DNA from: Variovorax paradoxus
GTDB lineage: Bacteria > Pseudomonadota > Gammaproteobacteria > Burkholderiales > Burkholderiaceae_C
Length of the DNA: 64,000 nt
Assembly: GCA_016806145.1 (NCBI GenBank)
Contig: CP063166.1
Span: 4,898,001 to 4,962,000, forward strand
Direction of reading: 5' to 3'
Positions 9,411-17,068 of the stretch are shown here, in pieces; positions within the stretch are counted from its first letter, which is position 1, and each line of letters opens with the position of its first letter. The notes under the pieces are model-generated. The model had not been told where the DNA came from. It did not search any database and was given only the letters and a program-made list of their open reading frames with translations. The translations under genes were made by a program, and so were the position numbers.

Positions 9411-9511
9411 GGGGTTGGCGCGTGATCCCGTACGGTGCGGAATCGGCCGCACGCGGCGCGAGGTCGATGCCCTCGCGGGCCGGGGATGGCCGGGCGGCGG
9501 CCTCCCCTTCC

Positions 9512-11191
9512 CTACGCGGCCGCCTGCTGCGGCGCGCGCACGCGCTCCTCGGCGATGCGGCCGGCCTTCATGGTGATCACGCGGTCGGCGATGTGGAAAT
9601 AGCGGTCGTCGTGCGAGATGACCACCAGCAGGTGGCCCTTGGCGCGCAGCTCGGGCAGCAGCTCGGTGTAGAACAGATGGCGGAAGGTCGGGTCTTGGTC
9701 GGCGGCCCATTCGTCGAACACCAGCACCGGACGGCCCTCGAGGTAGGCATGCACCAGCGCGAGCCGCTTGCGCTGGCCGGTCGACAGGTCGGTGGTGCTG
9801 AAGGCGCCGTCCTTGACCGAGACCTTGTGCGCGATCTCCAGGCGCTGCAGGTAGGGCAGCGCGGTCTCGGGCAGCGTCTGCCGGCCGCCCTCCCCGCCGG
9901 CCACCAGGTCCTCGAACAGGTAGAAGTCGGAGAACACGGTGGTGAACAGCTGCCGGTAGTCGTCGCGGGTCTGGGGCGTGACGGCCTCGCCGTCGAGCAC
10001 CACCTCGCCCTGCTGCGGCGCATAGAGGCCGAGCAGCAGCTTGATGAGGGTGGTCTTGCCCGAGCCGTTGTCGCCGACGATGAAGACGATCTCGCCGCGC
10101 TCGATGCGCAGGTCCACCGGACCGAGCACGAACGCCTCGCTGCCCTCGGGCGTGTCGAACGCATAGCGCACGCCGCGCATCTCGATGGCCTCGCGCAGCG
10201 GCGGCGACGTCGGCGGAGAGTCCAGATGCAGGTGCGGTTCCGGCGTGGCGAAGCGGGCCGACAGGTCCGCGATGCGGCCGAAGGCCACCTTGGCGCGCCC
10301 CACGCGCGGCAGCGCGCCGACGATCTGGTCGATCGGCCCCTTGATGAACAGCAGCACCAGCACGAAGCCGCTGAGCACGGCGGGCTCGGTGGTGCGCCAC
10401 GCGGCCCACCCGAGGATCATCGCGATCAGCAGGAAGAACAGCGCGGAACCGAAGGAGGTGGCGAGCACGAAGATGTTGATCGCGCGGCGGTTGATGTCGC
10501 GGATGGCGTCGACGGTGCGCGCGATCTGCCCTTCGTACACGCGGGAGCGGCGCGCGCGGTGCATGCGCAGTTCCTTGGCGCCCTCGCTGATGCCGCGGTA
10601 GGCCTTGTGCAGCAGCTCCTCCTGCTCGCGCGACTCGAAGAAGCCCGCGATGCCGCGCGCATGGGCCCAGGTCTGGACGGCCACGCCGACCAGCATCGCC
10701 ACCACCAGCAGGCCGAACAGCGGCAAGGACAGCCAGGCCAGGTAGCTCAGGCAGCCGAGCGCGACGGCGGTCGAGATCATGGTCGCGGCCAGCATGAAGG
10801 CCACGTCGCTGATCATGTCCACGTCCTGCGTGAGCACGGGCATCAGCCGGTGCATGCGGTAGCGCTCGAGCGCATCGATCGGCGCCGCGAGGATCCTCAT
10901 CGCGAGGTCCTTGCGCACCTGCGCGACCAGGCGCTGGCCCACGATGTTGTTCGAGATGTCGGAGATCGCGCGGCCGACCAGCGCGCCGGCACACAGCACG
11001 ATGAAGGTCAGCAGCAACCCGCCGGCCATGCCTCCGGGCCGGCTCAGGACCTGGTTGATGGTCGCCAGCAGCGCCACGGTCGCCATCGCCGCTCCGATGC
11101 CGGTGGCGGCGGACAGCGCGATCCAGGGGGCAAAGGGTTTCAGCAGCGCGAGCAGGTCGGAAGCCTTGGCACTGGCGGGTGGAGTGTGCAT
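9512..11191 (-). CDS. PvdE/SyrD-type cyclic-peptide/siderophore ABC exporter
   Basis: This 559-residue half-transporter has six predicted membrane helices in the first 300 residues, then an ABC domain with Walker A GDNGSGKTT, the divergent signature LSTGQRKRL and Walker B VLVFDEWAADQDP. This signature and length are those of the PvdE/SyrD/YojI cyclic-peptide exporter family, which moves non-ribosomal peptide siderophore precursors from the cytosol to the periplasm. With the acylase and MacAB pump downstream it gives a complete two-step export route. No Shine-Dalgarno precedes the ATG. A TAAAC-N16-CGTC site ends only 9 bases upstream of it, so the transcript may be nearly leaderless. Confidence 0.9.
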   Translation of the reverse strand: MHTPPASAKASDLLALLKPFAPWIALSAATGIGAAMATVALLATINQVLSRPGGMAGGLLLTFIVLCAGALVGRAISDISNNIVGQRLVAQVRKDLAMRILAAPIDALERYRMHRLMPVLTQDVDMISDVAFMLAATMISTAVALGCLSYLAWLSLPLFGLLVVAMLVGVAVQTWAHARGIAGFFESREQEELLHKAYRGISEGAKELRMHRARRSRVYEGQIARTVDAIRDINRRAINIFVLATSFGSALFFLLIAMILGWAAWRTTEPAVLSGFVLVLLFIKGPIDQIVGALPRVGRAKVAFGRIADLSARFATPEPHLHLDSPPTSPPLREAIEMRGVRYAFDTPEGSEAFVLGPVDLRIERGEIVFIVGDNGSGKTTLIKLLLGLYAPQQGEVVLDGEAVTPQTRDDYRQLFTTVFSDFYLFEDLVAGGEGGRQTLPETALPYLQRLEIAHKVSVKDGAFSTTDLSTGQRKRLALVHAYLEGRPVLVFDEWAADQDPTFRHLFYTELLPELRAKGHLLVVISHDDRYFHIADRVITMKAGRIAEERVRAPQQAAA

Positions 11192-11200
11192 GACCGGTAA

Positions 11201-11225
11201 GACGGCCCGGCATCCGGAATGTTTA
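11201..11225 (-). promoter_or_regulatory. Iron-starvation ECF-type promoter (TAAAC-N16-CGTC) before the ABC exporter
   Basis: On the minus strand TAAAC (11225-11221) is followed after exactly 16 bases by CGTC (11204-11201). This has the form of the PvdS/OrbS-dependent promoter of pseudomonads and Burkholderia (TAAAT or TAAA, 16 bases, CGT). The flanks match two sister sites in the same region: CTAAACA at the -35 end and CGTCT at the -10 end. The start codon lies 9 bases beyond the CGTC. Confidence 0.6.
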
Positions 11226-11238
11226 GTGCGGATGCCGG
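11207..11238. repeat. 10-bp inverted repeat overlapping the exporter promoter
   Basis: Perfect 10-base arms CCGGCATCCG (11207-11216) and CGGATGCCGG (11229-11238) flank a 12-base loop that contains the -35-like TAAAC. It lies between the DUF4880 stop and the exporter start. It could be an operator, or an attenuator acting on read-through from the upstream small gene; there is no T-run on either side. Confidence 0.5.
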
Positions 11239-11246
11239 CGGCGGCG

Positions 11247-11486
11247 CTATTGGAGGATCGAGGATTTTCGCGCTTCGTCGTCCGACCCGGAGCCGACCAT
11301 GGCGGCGCCCGCCAGCGCCCACAGGGTCAGCGCCTCGTCGAAGGCACGCACGTGCCTGGCATCGCGCCCGAGCCACAGGACCAGCTTCTCGGCGCGCTCG
11401 AGCGACGGGGCGTCATGCAGTTCGCGAAAAAGTCGCCAGGCCTCGCTGCAGGCCGGATCGGAAGTGAGGTGGTGCCTAGAGTTCAT
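11247..11486 (-). CDS. Orphan DUF4880 (FecR N-terminal-like) mini-protein
   Basis: This 79-residue protein resembles the N-terminal cytoplasmic DUF4880 domain of FecR-type anti-sigma regulators: a helical stretch with WL near the middle and HVRAFDEALTLWALAG towards the end, like the H-x-x-A-F-x-x-x-x-x-x-W pattern. It lacks the transmembrane helix and the periplasmic FecR domain. In FecR proteins this segment binds the cognate sigma factor, so a soluble copy could modulate the ECF sigma factor encoded at 15.3 kb; that is inference. A TAAAC-N16-CGTC promoter-like site ends 38 bases upstream, which supports it being a real, iron-regulated gene heading the export operon. The start at 11486 has no strong Shine-Dalgarno. 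Confidence 0.7.
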   Translation of the reverse strand: MNSRHHLTSDPACSEAWRLFRELHDAPSLERAEKLVLWLGRDARHVRAFDEALTLWALAGAAMVGSGSDDEARKSSILQ

Positions 11487-11524
11487 CGCGTCGGGACGCC
11501 TGGGTGGGTAAGGATGCGCAGATA

Positions 11525-11549
11525 GACGCGGCGCGCCGCCCGGTGTTTA
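11525..11549 (-). promoter_or_regulatory. Iron-starvation ECF-type promoter (TAAAC-N16-CGTC) before DUF4880/export operon
   Basis: On the minus strand TAAAC (11549-11545), 16 bases, then CGTC (11528-11525), with the start codon of the DUF4880 gene 38 bases further on. It is arranged back to back with the plus-strand site at 11615-11639, as expected for a divergent promoter pair controlled by one sigma factor. Confidence 0.65.
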
Positions 11550-11614
11550 GCGGCTGTCATCTTCGTGTCTCGAAGTCGTGACTTGCTTCACGCGGCAGCG
11601 GCGAGCGGCCGCGC

Positions 11615-11639
11615 TAAACAAACCGGCCGGCCGCGCGTC
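11615..11639 (+). promoter_or_regulatory. Iron-starvation ECF-type promoter (TAAAC-N16-CGTC) before hydrolase-GNAT/pvdA
   Basis: TAAAC (11615-11619), 16 bases, then CGTC (11636-11639). The start codon of the hydrolase-GNAT gene is 45 bases downstream. The extended match with the two minus-strand sites (GCTAAACA at one end, CGTCT at the other) makes a shared sigma factor likely. Confidence 0.65.
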
Positions 11640-11684
11640 TTTCGGGGATATGCATCCGTTCATGGATGCGACTGCGACGCTCTC

Positions 11685-13781
11685 ATGCCACTGCATCCCG
11701 ATCTCGAAGCCTTCCTCGAACTGGCCGCCCTCGCCGAAGAGGACGGGCGCGCGCCGATGTGCGCGCTGGAACCCGCGCAGGCGCGCGCCAGCTACGACCA
11801 GTCGACCCTCGCGCTCGACGGCGTCGGGCCCGAGCTTCCGGTCGAGGACATCGGCTTTCGCGCCCGCGACGGCGCGACGCTGCGCGCCCGGCTGTACCGG
11901 GGCGAAGATGCGGGCACGCCGTTGCCGACCGTGCTGTACTTCCATGGCGGCGGCTATGTCGTCGGCGGACTCGATTCGCACGACGCGCTGTGCCGCGCGC
12001 TGGCGCAGCGCACGCCCTGCGCGGTGCTGGCCGTGGACTACCGGCTCGCGCCGGAGCACAAGTTCCCGACCGCCTTCCACGACGCCGAGGATGCCGCCCT
12101 GTGGCTCGCGGCGCAGGGCGCATCCCACGGCCTGGACACCGCGCGCGTGGCCTTCGCCGGCGACAGCGTCGGCGGCACGCTCGCCACGGCCCTGACGCTG
12201 GCCGCGCGCGATGCCGGACGGCCGCAGCCGCTGCTGCAGGTGTTGCTCTACCCCTGCACCAGCATCCGCCAGGACAGCGATTCGCACCGGCGCTACGCGA
12301 GCGGCCACCTGCTCGAGCAGCGCACGCTGCAATGGATGTTCGGCCACTACCTGCGCAGCGAGGACGACCGCGCGGACTGGCGCTTCGCCCCGCTCGCCGC
12401 GCAGGACCTGTCGGGTCTCGCGCCCGCGCACCTCGTGCTGGCCGAGTACGACCCGCTGGTCGACGAAGGCCGGGCCTATGCCCAGCGGCTGCAGGCGGCC
12501 GGCGTGCGCACGCAACTGCGGGTGCACGAAGGCATGGTCCACGACTTCGCCCGCCTGAGCCAGGTGGTGGAGGAAGCCGACACCTTGCGCTCGTCGATCG
12601 CGCACACGCTGGCCGAGGCATTCGGACGCGCACGCGTCGCCGCGGCCGCGCCCGCACCCACGCCGGCATCGGCGATCGGCGCCTGGGTGTTCCATGCGCA
12701 CCCCGACGGCGAGCCGCTCGAGGTGCGTCTCGACGGCTCGAAGCTCACGGTCGGCCCGCAGGCCGGCCATGGACCGACCAGCCACTGGCTGCTGCACGCG
12801 CAGGCGGGCGCACTGCGCCTGGAAGCATCGAACAGCCACGACGCCGAGCCCGCGCAGACCCATCTGCTGGCCGCCATCGAAGCCGCCTTCGTGCGCCATC
12901 CGCAACGCGCCACGCTGTCCCTGCGGCTCGCACCGTCGAGCCCGGCAGGCCTGGCCCAACTGGTCGATACCGGCGCGGCGAGCCTGCCGCCAGGCAGCGA
13001 TGCGATCGTGGCGCGCGAAGCCTTCTGGCAACTGCCGCGCGTGTGGCGGTGCGGGCCGCGCGAGCCCTTCGCGCTGCGCTACACGATGAGCCAGGGCCGG
13101 CGCCATCCGCTGCGGCCGGCCAAGCCCTCGGGCACCGTCTACCGGCGCCACATCCCGTGGCTGTCGCAGACGCTGACGCTGGCCACGGTCGACATCGAGC
13201 GCGACCTGCCGGCCTTCCATCGCTGGATGAACGATCCGGTGGTGGCGCACTTCTGGGAAGAACAGGGCGAGCTCGCCAGGCATCGCGCCTACCTCGAGGC
13301 GATCGCGGCCGATCCGCGCGTCACCGGGCTGATCGGGCGCCTCGACGGCGAGGCCTTCGGCTACTTCGAGGCGTACTGGGCCAAGGAGGACCGCATCGCG
13401 CCCTTCTACGACGCGGGCGACCACGACCGCGGCTGGCACGCGCTGATCGGCGAGGCGCGCTTTCGCGGCAAGCCCTTCCTCACGGCCTGGATGCCCTCGG
13501 TGTCGCACTACCTGTTCCTCGACGACTGCCGCACGCAGCGCATCGTGATCGAGCCGCGCGCGGACAACCACAAGATGATCAAGAGCCTGGGCCGCTGCGG
13601 CTACGCCCACGTGAAGGAATTCGACTTCCCGCACAAGCGCGCGATGCTCGGCATGCTGCTGCGCGAACGCTTCTTCGGCGAAGCCCTCTGGATTCCCCAG
13701 GGGGACGCCACCGTCTCGCCACCTTCGGCCGATCGCGCCGAACCTCCCCTCAAGGACATTCCATGCAAATCCACGACCTGA
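11685..13781 (+). CDS. Fusion of alpha/beta-hydrolase (HSL-type) and GNAT hydroxyornithine acyltransferase
   Basis: This 698-residue protein has two unrelated catalytic halves. Residues 1-310 are a hormone-sensitive-lipase-type alpha/beta-hydrolase: oxyanion motif HGGGY, nucleophile elbow GDSVGG, and the likely acid and His in EYDPLVDEG and GMVHDF. An Ala/Pro-rich linker follows. Residues about 330-698 resemble the IucB/RhbD/AlcB acetyltransferase family that acylates N-hydroxy-lysine or N-hydroxy-ornithine, including HRWMNDPVVAHFWEE and the C-terminal VIEPRADNHKMIKSLGRCGY. The GNAT half, encoded directly before an ornithine N5-hydroxylase, should make N5-acyl-N5-hydroxyornithine for the NRPS. 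The hydrolase half could be a siderophore esterase or deacylase; its substrate is unknown. The ATG at 11685 fits the hydrolase N-terminus but lacks a clear Shine-Dalgarno. The end overlaps the next gene by 19 bases. Confidence 0.85.
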   Translation: MPLHPDLEAFLELAALAEEDGRAPMCALEPAQARASYDQSTLALDGVGPELPVEDIGFRARDGATLRARLYRGEDAGTPLPTVLYFHGGGYVVGGLDSHDALCRALAQRTPCAVLAVDYRLAPEHKFPTAFHDAEDAALWLAAQGASHGLDTARVAFAGDSVGGTLATALTLAARDAGRPQPLLQVLLYPCTSIRQDSDSHRRYASGHLLEQRTLQWMFGHYLRSEDDRADWRFAPLAAQDLSGLAPAHLVLAEYDPLVDEGRAYAQRLQAAGVRTQLRVHEGMVHDFARLSQVVEEADTLRSSIAHTLAEAFGRARVAAAAPAPTPASAIGAWVFHAHPDGEPLEVRLDGSKLTVGPQAGHGPTSHWLLHAQAGALRLEASNSHDAEPAQTHLLAAIEAAFVRHPQRATLSLRLAPSSPAGLAQLVDTGAASLPPGSDAIVAREAFWQLPRVWRCGPREPFALRYTMSQGRRHPLRPAKPSGTVYRRHIPWLSQTLTLATVDIERDLPAFHRWMNDPVVAHFWEEQGELARHRAYLEAIAADPRVTGLIGRLDGEAFGYFEAYWAKEDRIAPFYDAGDHDRGWHALIGEARFRGKPFLTAWMPSVSHYLFLDDCRTQRIVIEPRADNHKMIKSLGRCGYAHVKEFDFPHKRAMLGMLLRERFFGEALWIPQGDATVSPPSADRAEPPLKDIPCKSTT

Positions 13782-15073
13782 TCGGCATCGGCTTCGGCCC
13801 GTCCAACATCGCGCTGGCGATCGCGCTCGACGAGAAGCGCCACCACGGCCAGTTCGTGGATGCCCTGTTCATCGAGAAGCAGCCGGGCTTCGTCTGGCAC
13901 AAGAACATGCTGCTGGACAACGCGCACATGCAGATCTCGTTCATCAAGGACCTGGCGACGCTGCGCAATCCCTCGAGCCGCTTCACCTTCCTGAACTACC
14001 TGCACGAGAAGCAGCGCCTGCAGGACTTCGTCAATCTCAAGACCTTCTTCCCGAGCCGGCACGAATTCAACGACTACCTGGGCTGGGCCGCGGCGCAGTT
14101 CGAGGACCGCTGCGCCTACGGCGAGAGCGTGTTCGAGGTGGTGCCCGAGATGCGCGGCAGCGAGGTGCAGCTGGTGCGCGTGCGCTCGCGCCAGGCCGAC
14201 GGCAGCGTGCGCGAGCGGCTGGCGCGCAACCTGGTGGTGAGCGTGGGCGGCGTGCCGAAGATCCCGGCGCGCTTCCAGCCCTTCAGGGACGACCCGCGCG
14301 TGTTCCATTCGAGCAGCTACCTCGAGGCGATCGCGCGGCATCCGAAGGCCGAGCGCATCGCCATCGTGGGCGCGGGCCAGAGCGCGGCCGAGATCTTCAT
14401 GGACCTGCAGAGCCATCCCAACAAGCCCGCGGTCGACCTGATCATGCGCGCCCGCTCGATCAAGCCTTCGGACGACAGCCCCTTCGTCAACGAGATCTTC
14501 AACGCCGACTTCACCGACTTCGTGTTCAACCGCTCGCAACCCGAGCGCGCCGAGCTGCTGGAGGAGTTCTGGCACACCAACTACGCGGCGCCGGACCTCG
14601 AGCTGATCCAGCAGATCTTCAACGTGTTCTACCGCCAGCGCGTCGCGGGCGTGGCGCGCCACGGCTTCCTGCGCCGCCACGAGGTGTCGGCGGTGCGCGC
14701 GGCGGCGGACGGCATCCACCTGTGGCTGCACGACCTCAACACCGACCAGCGCGCCGAGCATGGCTACGACGTCGTGGTCCTCGCCACCGGGTACGAGCGC
14801 GACGGCCACAGGACGCTGCTGGATCCGCTCGCGCCGTACCTGGGCGACTTCACGGTCGATCGCCACTACCGGCTGCAGGGCACGCCGGAGCTGAAGCCGG
14901 GCATCTTCCTGCAAGGCGCCTGCGAGACCAGCCATGGCCTCAGCGACACGCTGCTGTCGGTCACGGCGATCCGCTCCGACGAGATCGGGCAGGCGCTGCT
15001 GGAGGCCAATCCACGGCCGGCGCAGGCCGCGCAGGCCGCCGGACGCACGCCGTTGCCGGCCGCCGTGATTTAA
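13763..15073 (+). CDS. pvdA: L-ornithine N5-monooxygenase
   Basis: This 436-residue flavoprotein belongs to the class B N-hydroxylating monooxygenases (PvdA, SidA, IucD). It has the N-terminal FAD motif GIGFGPSNIALA, the conserved MQISFIKDLATLRNP segment, the NADPH motif GAGQSAAE at about residues 210-217 and the C-terminal LATGYERD. It hydroxylates the side-chain amine of free L-ornithine in the cytosol, the committed step to the hydroxamate ligands. The start is supported by AAGGA a few bases upstream and by the overlap with the fused acyltransferase gene, which would act on its product. Lysine as substrate is less likely because of the PvdA-like N-terminus. Confidence 0.95.
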   Translation: MQIHDLIGIGFGPSNIALAIALDEKRHHGQFVDALFIEKQPGFVWHKNMLLDNAHMQISFIKDLATLRNPSSRFTFLNYLHEKQRLQDFVNLKTFFPSRHEFNDYLGWAAAQFEDRCAYGESVFEVVPEMRGSEVQLVRVRSRQADGSVRERLARNLVVSVGGVPKIPARFQPFRDDPRVFHSSSYLEAIARHPKAERIAIVGAGQSAAEIFMDLQSHPNKPAVDLIMRARSIKPSDDSPFVNEIFNADFTDFVFNRSQPERAELLEEFWHTNYAAPDLELIQQIFNVFYRQRVAGVARHGFLRRHEVSAVRAAADGIHLWLHDLNTDQRAEHGYDVVVLATGYERDGHRTLLDPLAPYLGDFTVDRHYRLQGTPELKPGIFLQGACETSHGLSDTLLSVTAIRSDEIGQALLEANPRPAQAAQAAGRTPLPAAVI

Positions 15074-15103
15074 CGCCCCGGACATCGCGCGGTGATACAC
15101 TTA

Positions 15104-15122
15104 ATAAGAATCGTTCTTATTA
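15104..15122 (+). promoter_or_regulatory. Fur box upstream of the ECF sigma gene
   Basis: A 19-base element with perfect 8-base arms AATAAGAA and TTCTTATT around TCG. It is an A/T-rich island in very GC-rich DNA and matches the 19-bp Fur-operator style of inverted repeat. It lies between the ornithine monooxygenase stop (15073) and the sigma-factor start (15258), so iron-loaded Fur would repress the sigma/receptor/uptake operon. The remainder of this 184-base gap shows no other clear element. Confidence 0.88.
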
Positions 15123-15257
15123 CAGTCCCTCGGGATCACCCCAGCGCCCTGCCGCATCGCCGGCTCGTCATTCCTTGCCGAAGCTGACGAGCCCGAAGGC
15201 ACGACCGGCGACCGGGCTCCCGGGGCCCATCGTCGATGCTTGCGAGAAGGCGACCGG

Positions 15258-15863
15258 ATGCGCGACCTCGTCCAGGAACTTGTAGCTCACTATGCGGACT
15301 TGCGCCGACAGCTCACTCGCGACCTGAGGGATCCTCATTACGCGGCGGACATCGCGCAGTCGAGCTTCGAGCGGGTGTTCGTCCAGGCCACGAAATCATC
15401 GGGCAGCGCCGGCAGCGACGACGCGAAGGACGGTTCCGGCATCGAATCGCCGCGCGCCCTGCTGTTCCGCGTGGCGCGCAACCTGTGCATCGACGAGGCG
15501 CGCCGGCGCAAGGTGGCGCAGGAATGGGCGGGCACGCACGCCACTCTCGGATCGAACCTGGTGGCGCCATCGAGCGAGTTCGTCGTGGCGCAGCAGCGCG
15601 TGCTGGCGCGCGTGGTCGAGACCCTCGAGAAACTGCCGCCGCGCCGGCGCGATGTGTTCCTGCTGTTCCGTGCCTACGGCCACACGCGCGCCGAGATCGC
15701 CACGCAGCTAGACATCACCGAGATGGCGGTGGCCAAGCACCTGCTGCGCGCCACCATCGACTGCTCGCGCGTGTTCGCCGAGTTGCGCGCCGACCTGATC
15801 GCGCCGCAGCACATCCAGAACCACGCGGGCTTCGACACCGCACTGGCCGAAGACTTCTCGTGA
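15258..15863 (+). CDS. ECF sigma factor of the FecI/PvdS iron-starvation group
   Basis: This 201-residue protein has sigma region 2 (DIAQSSFERVF and the ALLFRVARNLCIDEARRRK segment) and region 4 (LEKLPPRRRDVFLLFRAYGHTRAEIATQLDITEMAVAKHLLRA split by its helix-turn-helix). Such factors direct RNA polymerase to siderophore biosynthesis and uptake promoters when iron is scarce. The ATG at 15258 is preferred over an in-frame TTG at 15240 because GAGAAGG lies 8 bases before it. A Fur box precedes the gene. Its stop overlaps the GTG of the FecR-like gene (GTGA), a typical sigma/anti-sigma pair. The TAAAC-N16-CGTC sites at 11.2-11.6 kb are its most likely targets. Confidence 0.92.
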   Translation: MRDLVQELVAHYADLRRQLTRDLRDPHYAADIAQSSFERVFVQATKSSGSAGSDDAKDGSGIESPRALLFRVARNLCIDEARRRKVAQEWAGTHATLGSNLVAPSSEFVVAQQRVLARVVETLEKLPPRRRDVFLLFRAYGHTRAEIATQLDITEMAVAKHLLRATIDCSRVFAELRADLIAPQHIQNHAGFDTALAEDFS

Positions 15864-16903
15864 GCAGCCTGACGGTGGGCGCGCCGCGCGAACGGCTGGT
15901 CGAGCGCGCGCTCGCGCTGATCGTGGAAGGCGAGATCGCGCCCGGCGAGGCCGCGCAGCACAGCCGCCTCCTGTTGAACCAGTGGCGCAGCAAGTCGCCC
16001 GAGCACGCGGCCGCCTTGCTCGAAGCGCGTCAGCGCTGGAATGCACTGGGCGGCATGGCCGACGACCTGCGCGCGCATTTCGACGCACCAGCCACCCGCA
16101 TGGTGGCCGCGGCCGCGACCTCGGGCCGCGGGCCGCAGCGCCGCAAGCTGCTGCTGTCGATCGCGGGCCTGCTGGGCACCGGCGTGCTGGCCGGTCGCGG
16201 CCTGCAGTGGTATTTGCAGCAGCCGGTCTTTCACGCCGCCTACAGCACGCGCACCGCCCAGATGCTGAAGCTGGCGCTGGCCGACGGCACCGCCGATGCG
16301 CCGGGCAGCCAGCTCGACATCGCGCCGCGCAGTGCCATCGACGTCACGCTGTACCGCCAGCGGCGTGTCGTCGAGATGGCGCGCGGCGAGGTGCGCTTCG
16401 AGGTGGCGCACGATGCCGCTCGGCCTTTCCAGGTGCTCACGCGCAGCGCCGTCATCGAGGTGGTCGGCACGGTGTTCTCGGTGCGCGACCGGGGCGGTCC
16501 GGTCACGGTGGGCGTCGAGCGCGGGCATGTGCGCGTACGGGTGCGCGCGCGCGAGGGCGCCGAGGCGCCCGCCGTGGAGATCGTCGACCTGCGCGGCGGC
16601 GAACTGGTGGAGGTACAGGGCGGGCATGCCGAAGCCGTGCGCCAGGCCGACACCCAGGCGCTCTCGGCCTGGCGCGATGGCTGGCTGGTGTTCGACAACA
16701 CGCCGCTGCGCGATGCGCTGGCCGTGATCAACAGCTACCGCCCGCGCCCGATCGTCAGCAGCGATGCGCGCACCGACGCCCTGCGTCTGTCGGGGCGCTT
16801 TCGCACCGACGACTCGGTCGGCCTGGTCGCGCTGCTGCCGCGGATCCTTCCGCTGACGGCCGTGCCGCAGGCCGACGGCAGCGTGGCGCTCCAGGCGCGC
16901 TGA
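15860..16903 (+). CDS. FecR-family anti-sigma factor / transmembrane signal transducer
   Basis: This 347-residue protein begins at a GTG that overlaps the sigma-factor stop. It has a cytoplasmic DUF4880 domain (about residues 8-75) that would bind the sigma factor, a single transmembrane helix (LLLSIAGLLGTGVLAG, about 95-112), and a periplasmic FecR domain (ARGEVRFEVAHDA, SAVIEVVGTVFSVR). The C-terminal STN-like segment (NTPLRDALAVINSY) is known in the family to contact the N-terminal signalling domain of the TonB receptor. With the next gene it forms a cell-surface signalling module that senses the ferric siderophore. Confidence 0.92.
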   Translation: MSSLTVGAPRERLVERALALIVEGEIAPGEAAQHSRLLLNQWRSKSPEHAAALLEARQRWNALGGMADDLRAHFDAPATRMVAAAATSGRGPQRRKLLLSIAGLLGTGVLAGRGLQWYLQQPVFHAAYSTRTAQMLKLALADGTADAPGSQLDIAPRSAIDVTLYRQRRVVEMARGEVRFEVAHDAARPFQVLTRSAVIEVVGTVFSVRDRGGPVTVGVERGHVRVRVRAREGAEAPAVEIVDLRGGELVEVQGGHAEAVRQADTQALSAWRDGWLVFDNTPLRDALAVINSYRPRPIVSSDARTDALRLSGRFRTDDSVGLVALLPRILPLTAVPQADGSVALQAR

Positions 16904-17068
16904 ACGACACGCCCGCGGCGCCGCATGCGCCGCACCGCTTCGGCGGGTGTCTCCGTTTGGCGAGTTCAAACGTCTTACATCGAGAAGCGCCAAGGCCGCG
17001 GAGTTTTCGCGGGACCCGGCGTCGATCACGGAATACGTCGCATTTACCTTGACCTGGAGCCTCGACCC

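Noticed and set aside
11565..11684. GTG start extending the hydrolase-GNAT protein by 40 residues
   Set aside because: The extension would begin upstream of the TAAAC-N16-CGTC promoter and reads as non-conserved sequence; hydrolase similarity begins at the ATG at 11685.
15240..15257. TTG start giving a six-residue longer sigma factor
   Set aside because: The ATG at 15258 has a good Shine-Dalgarno (GAGAAGG) at ideal distance, which would lie inside the longer coding sequence.
16950..17039. Iron-starvation promoter before the TonB receptor
   Set aside because: CGTC occurs at 16971, 17020 and 17036, but the positions 21 bases upstream read TCTCC, CGGAG and CCCGG, nothing like TAAAC.
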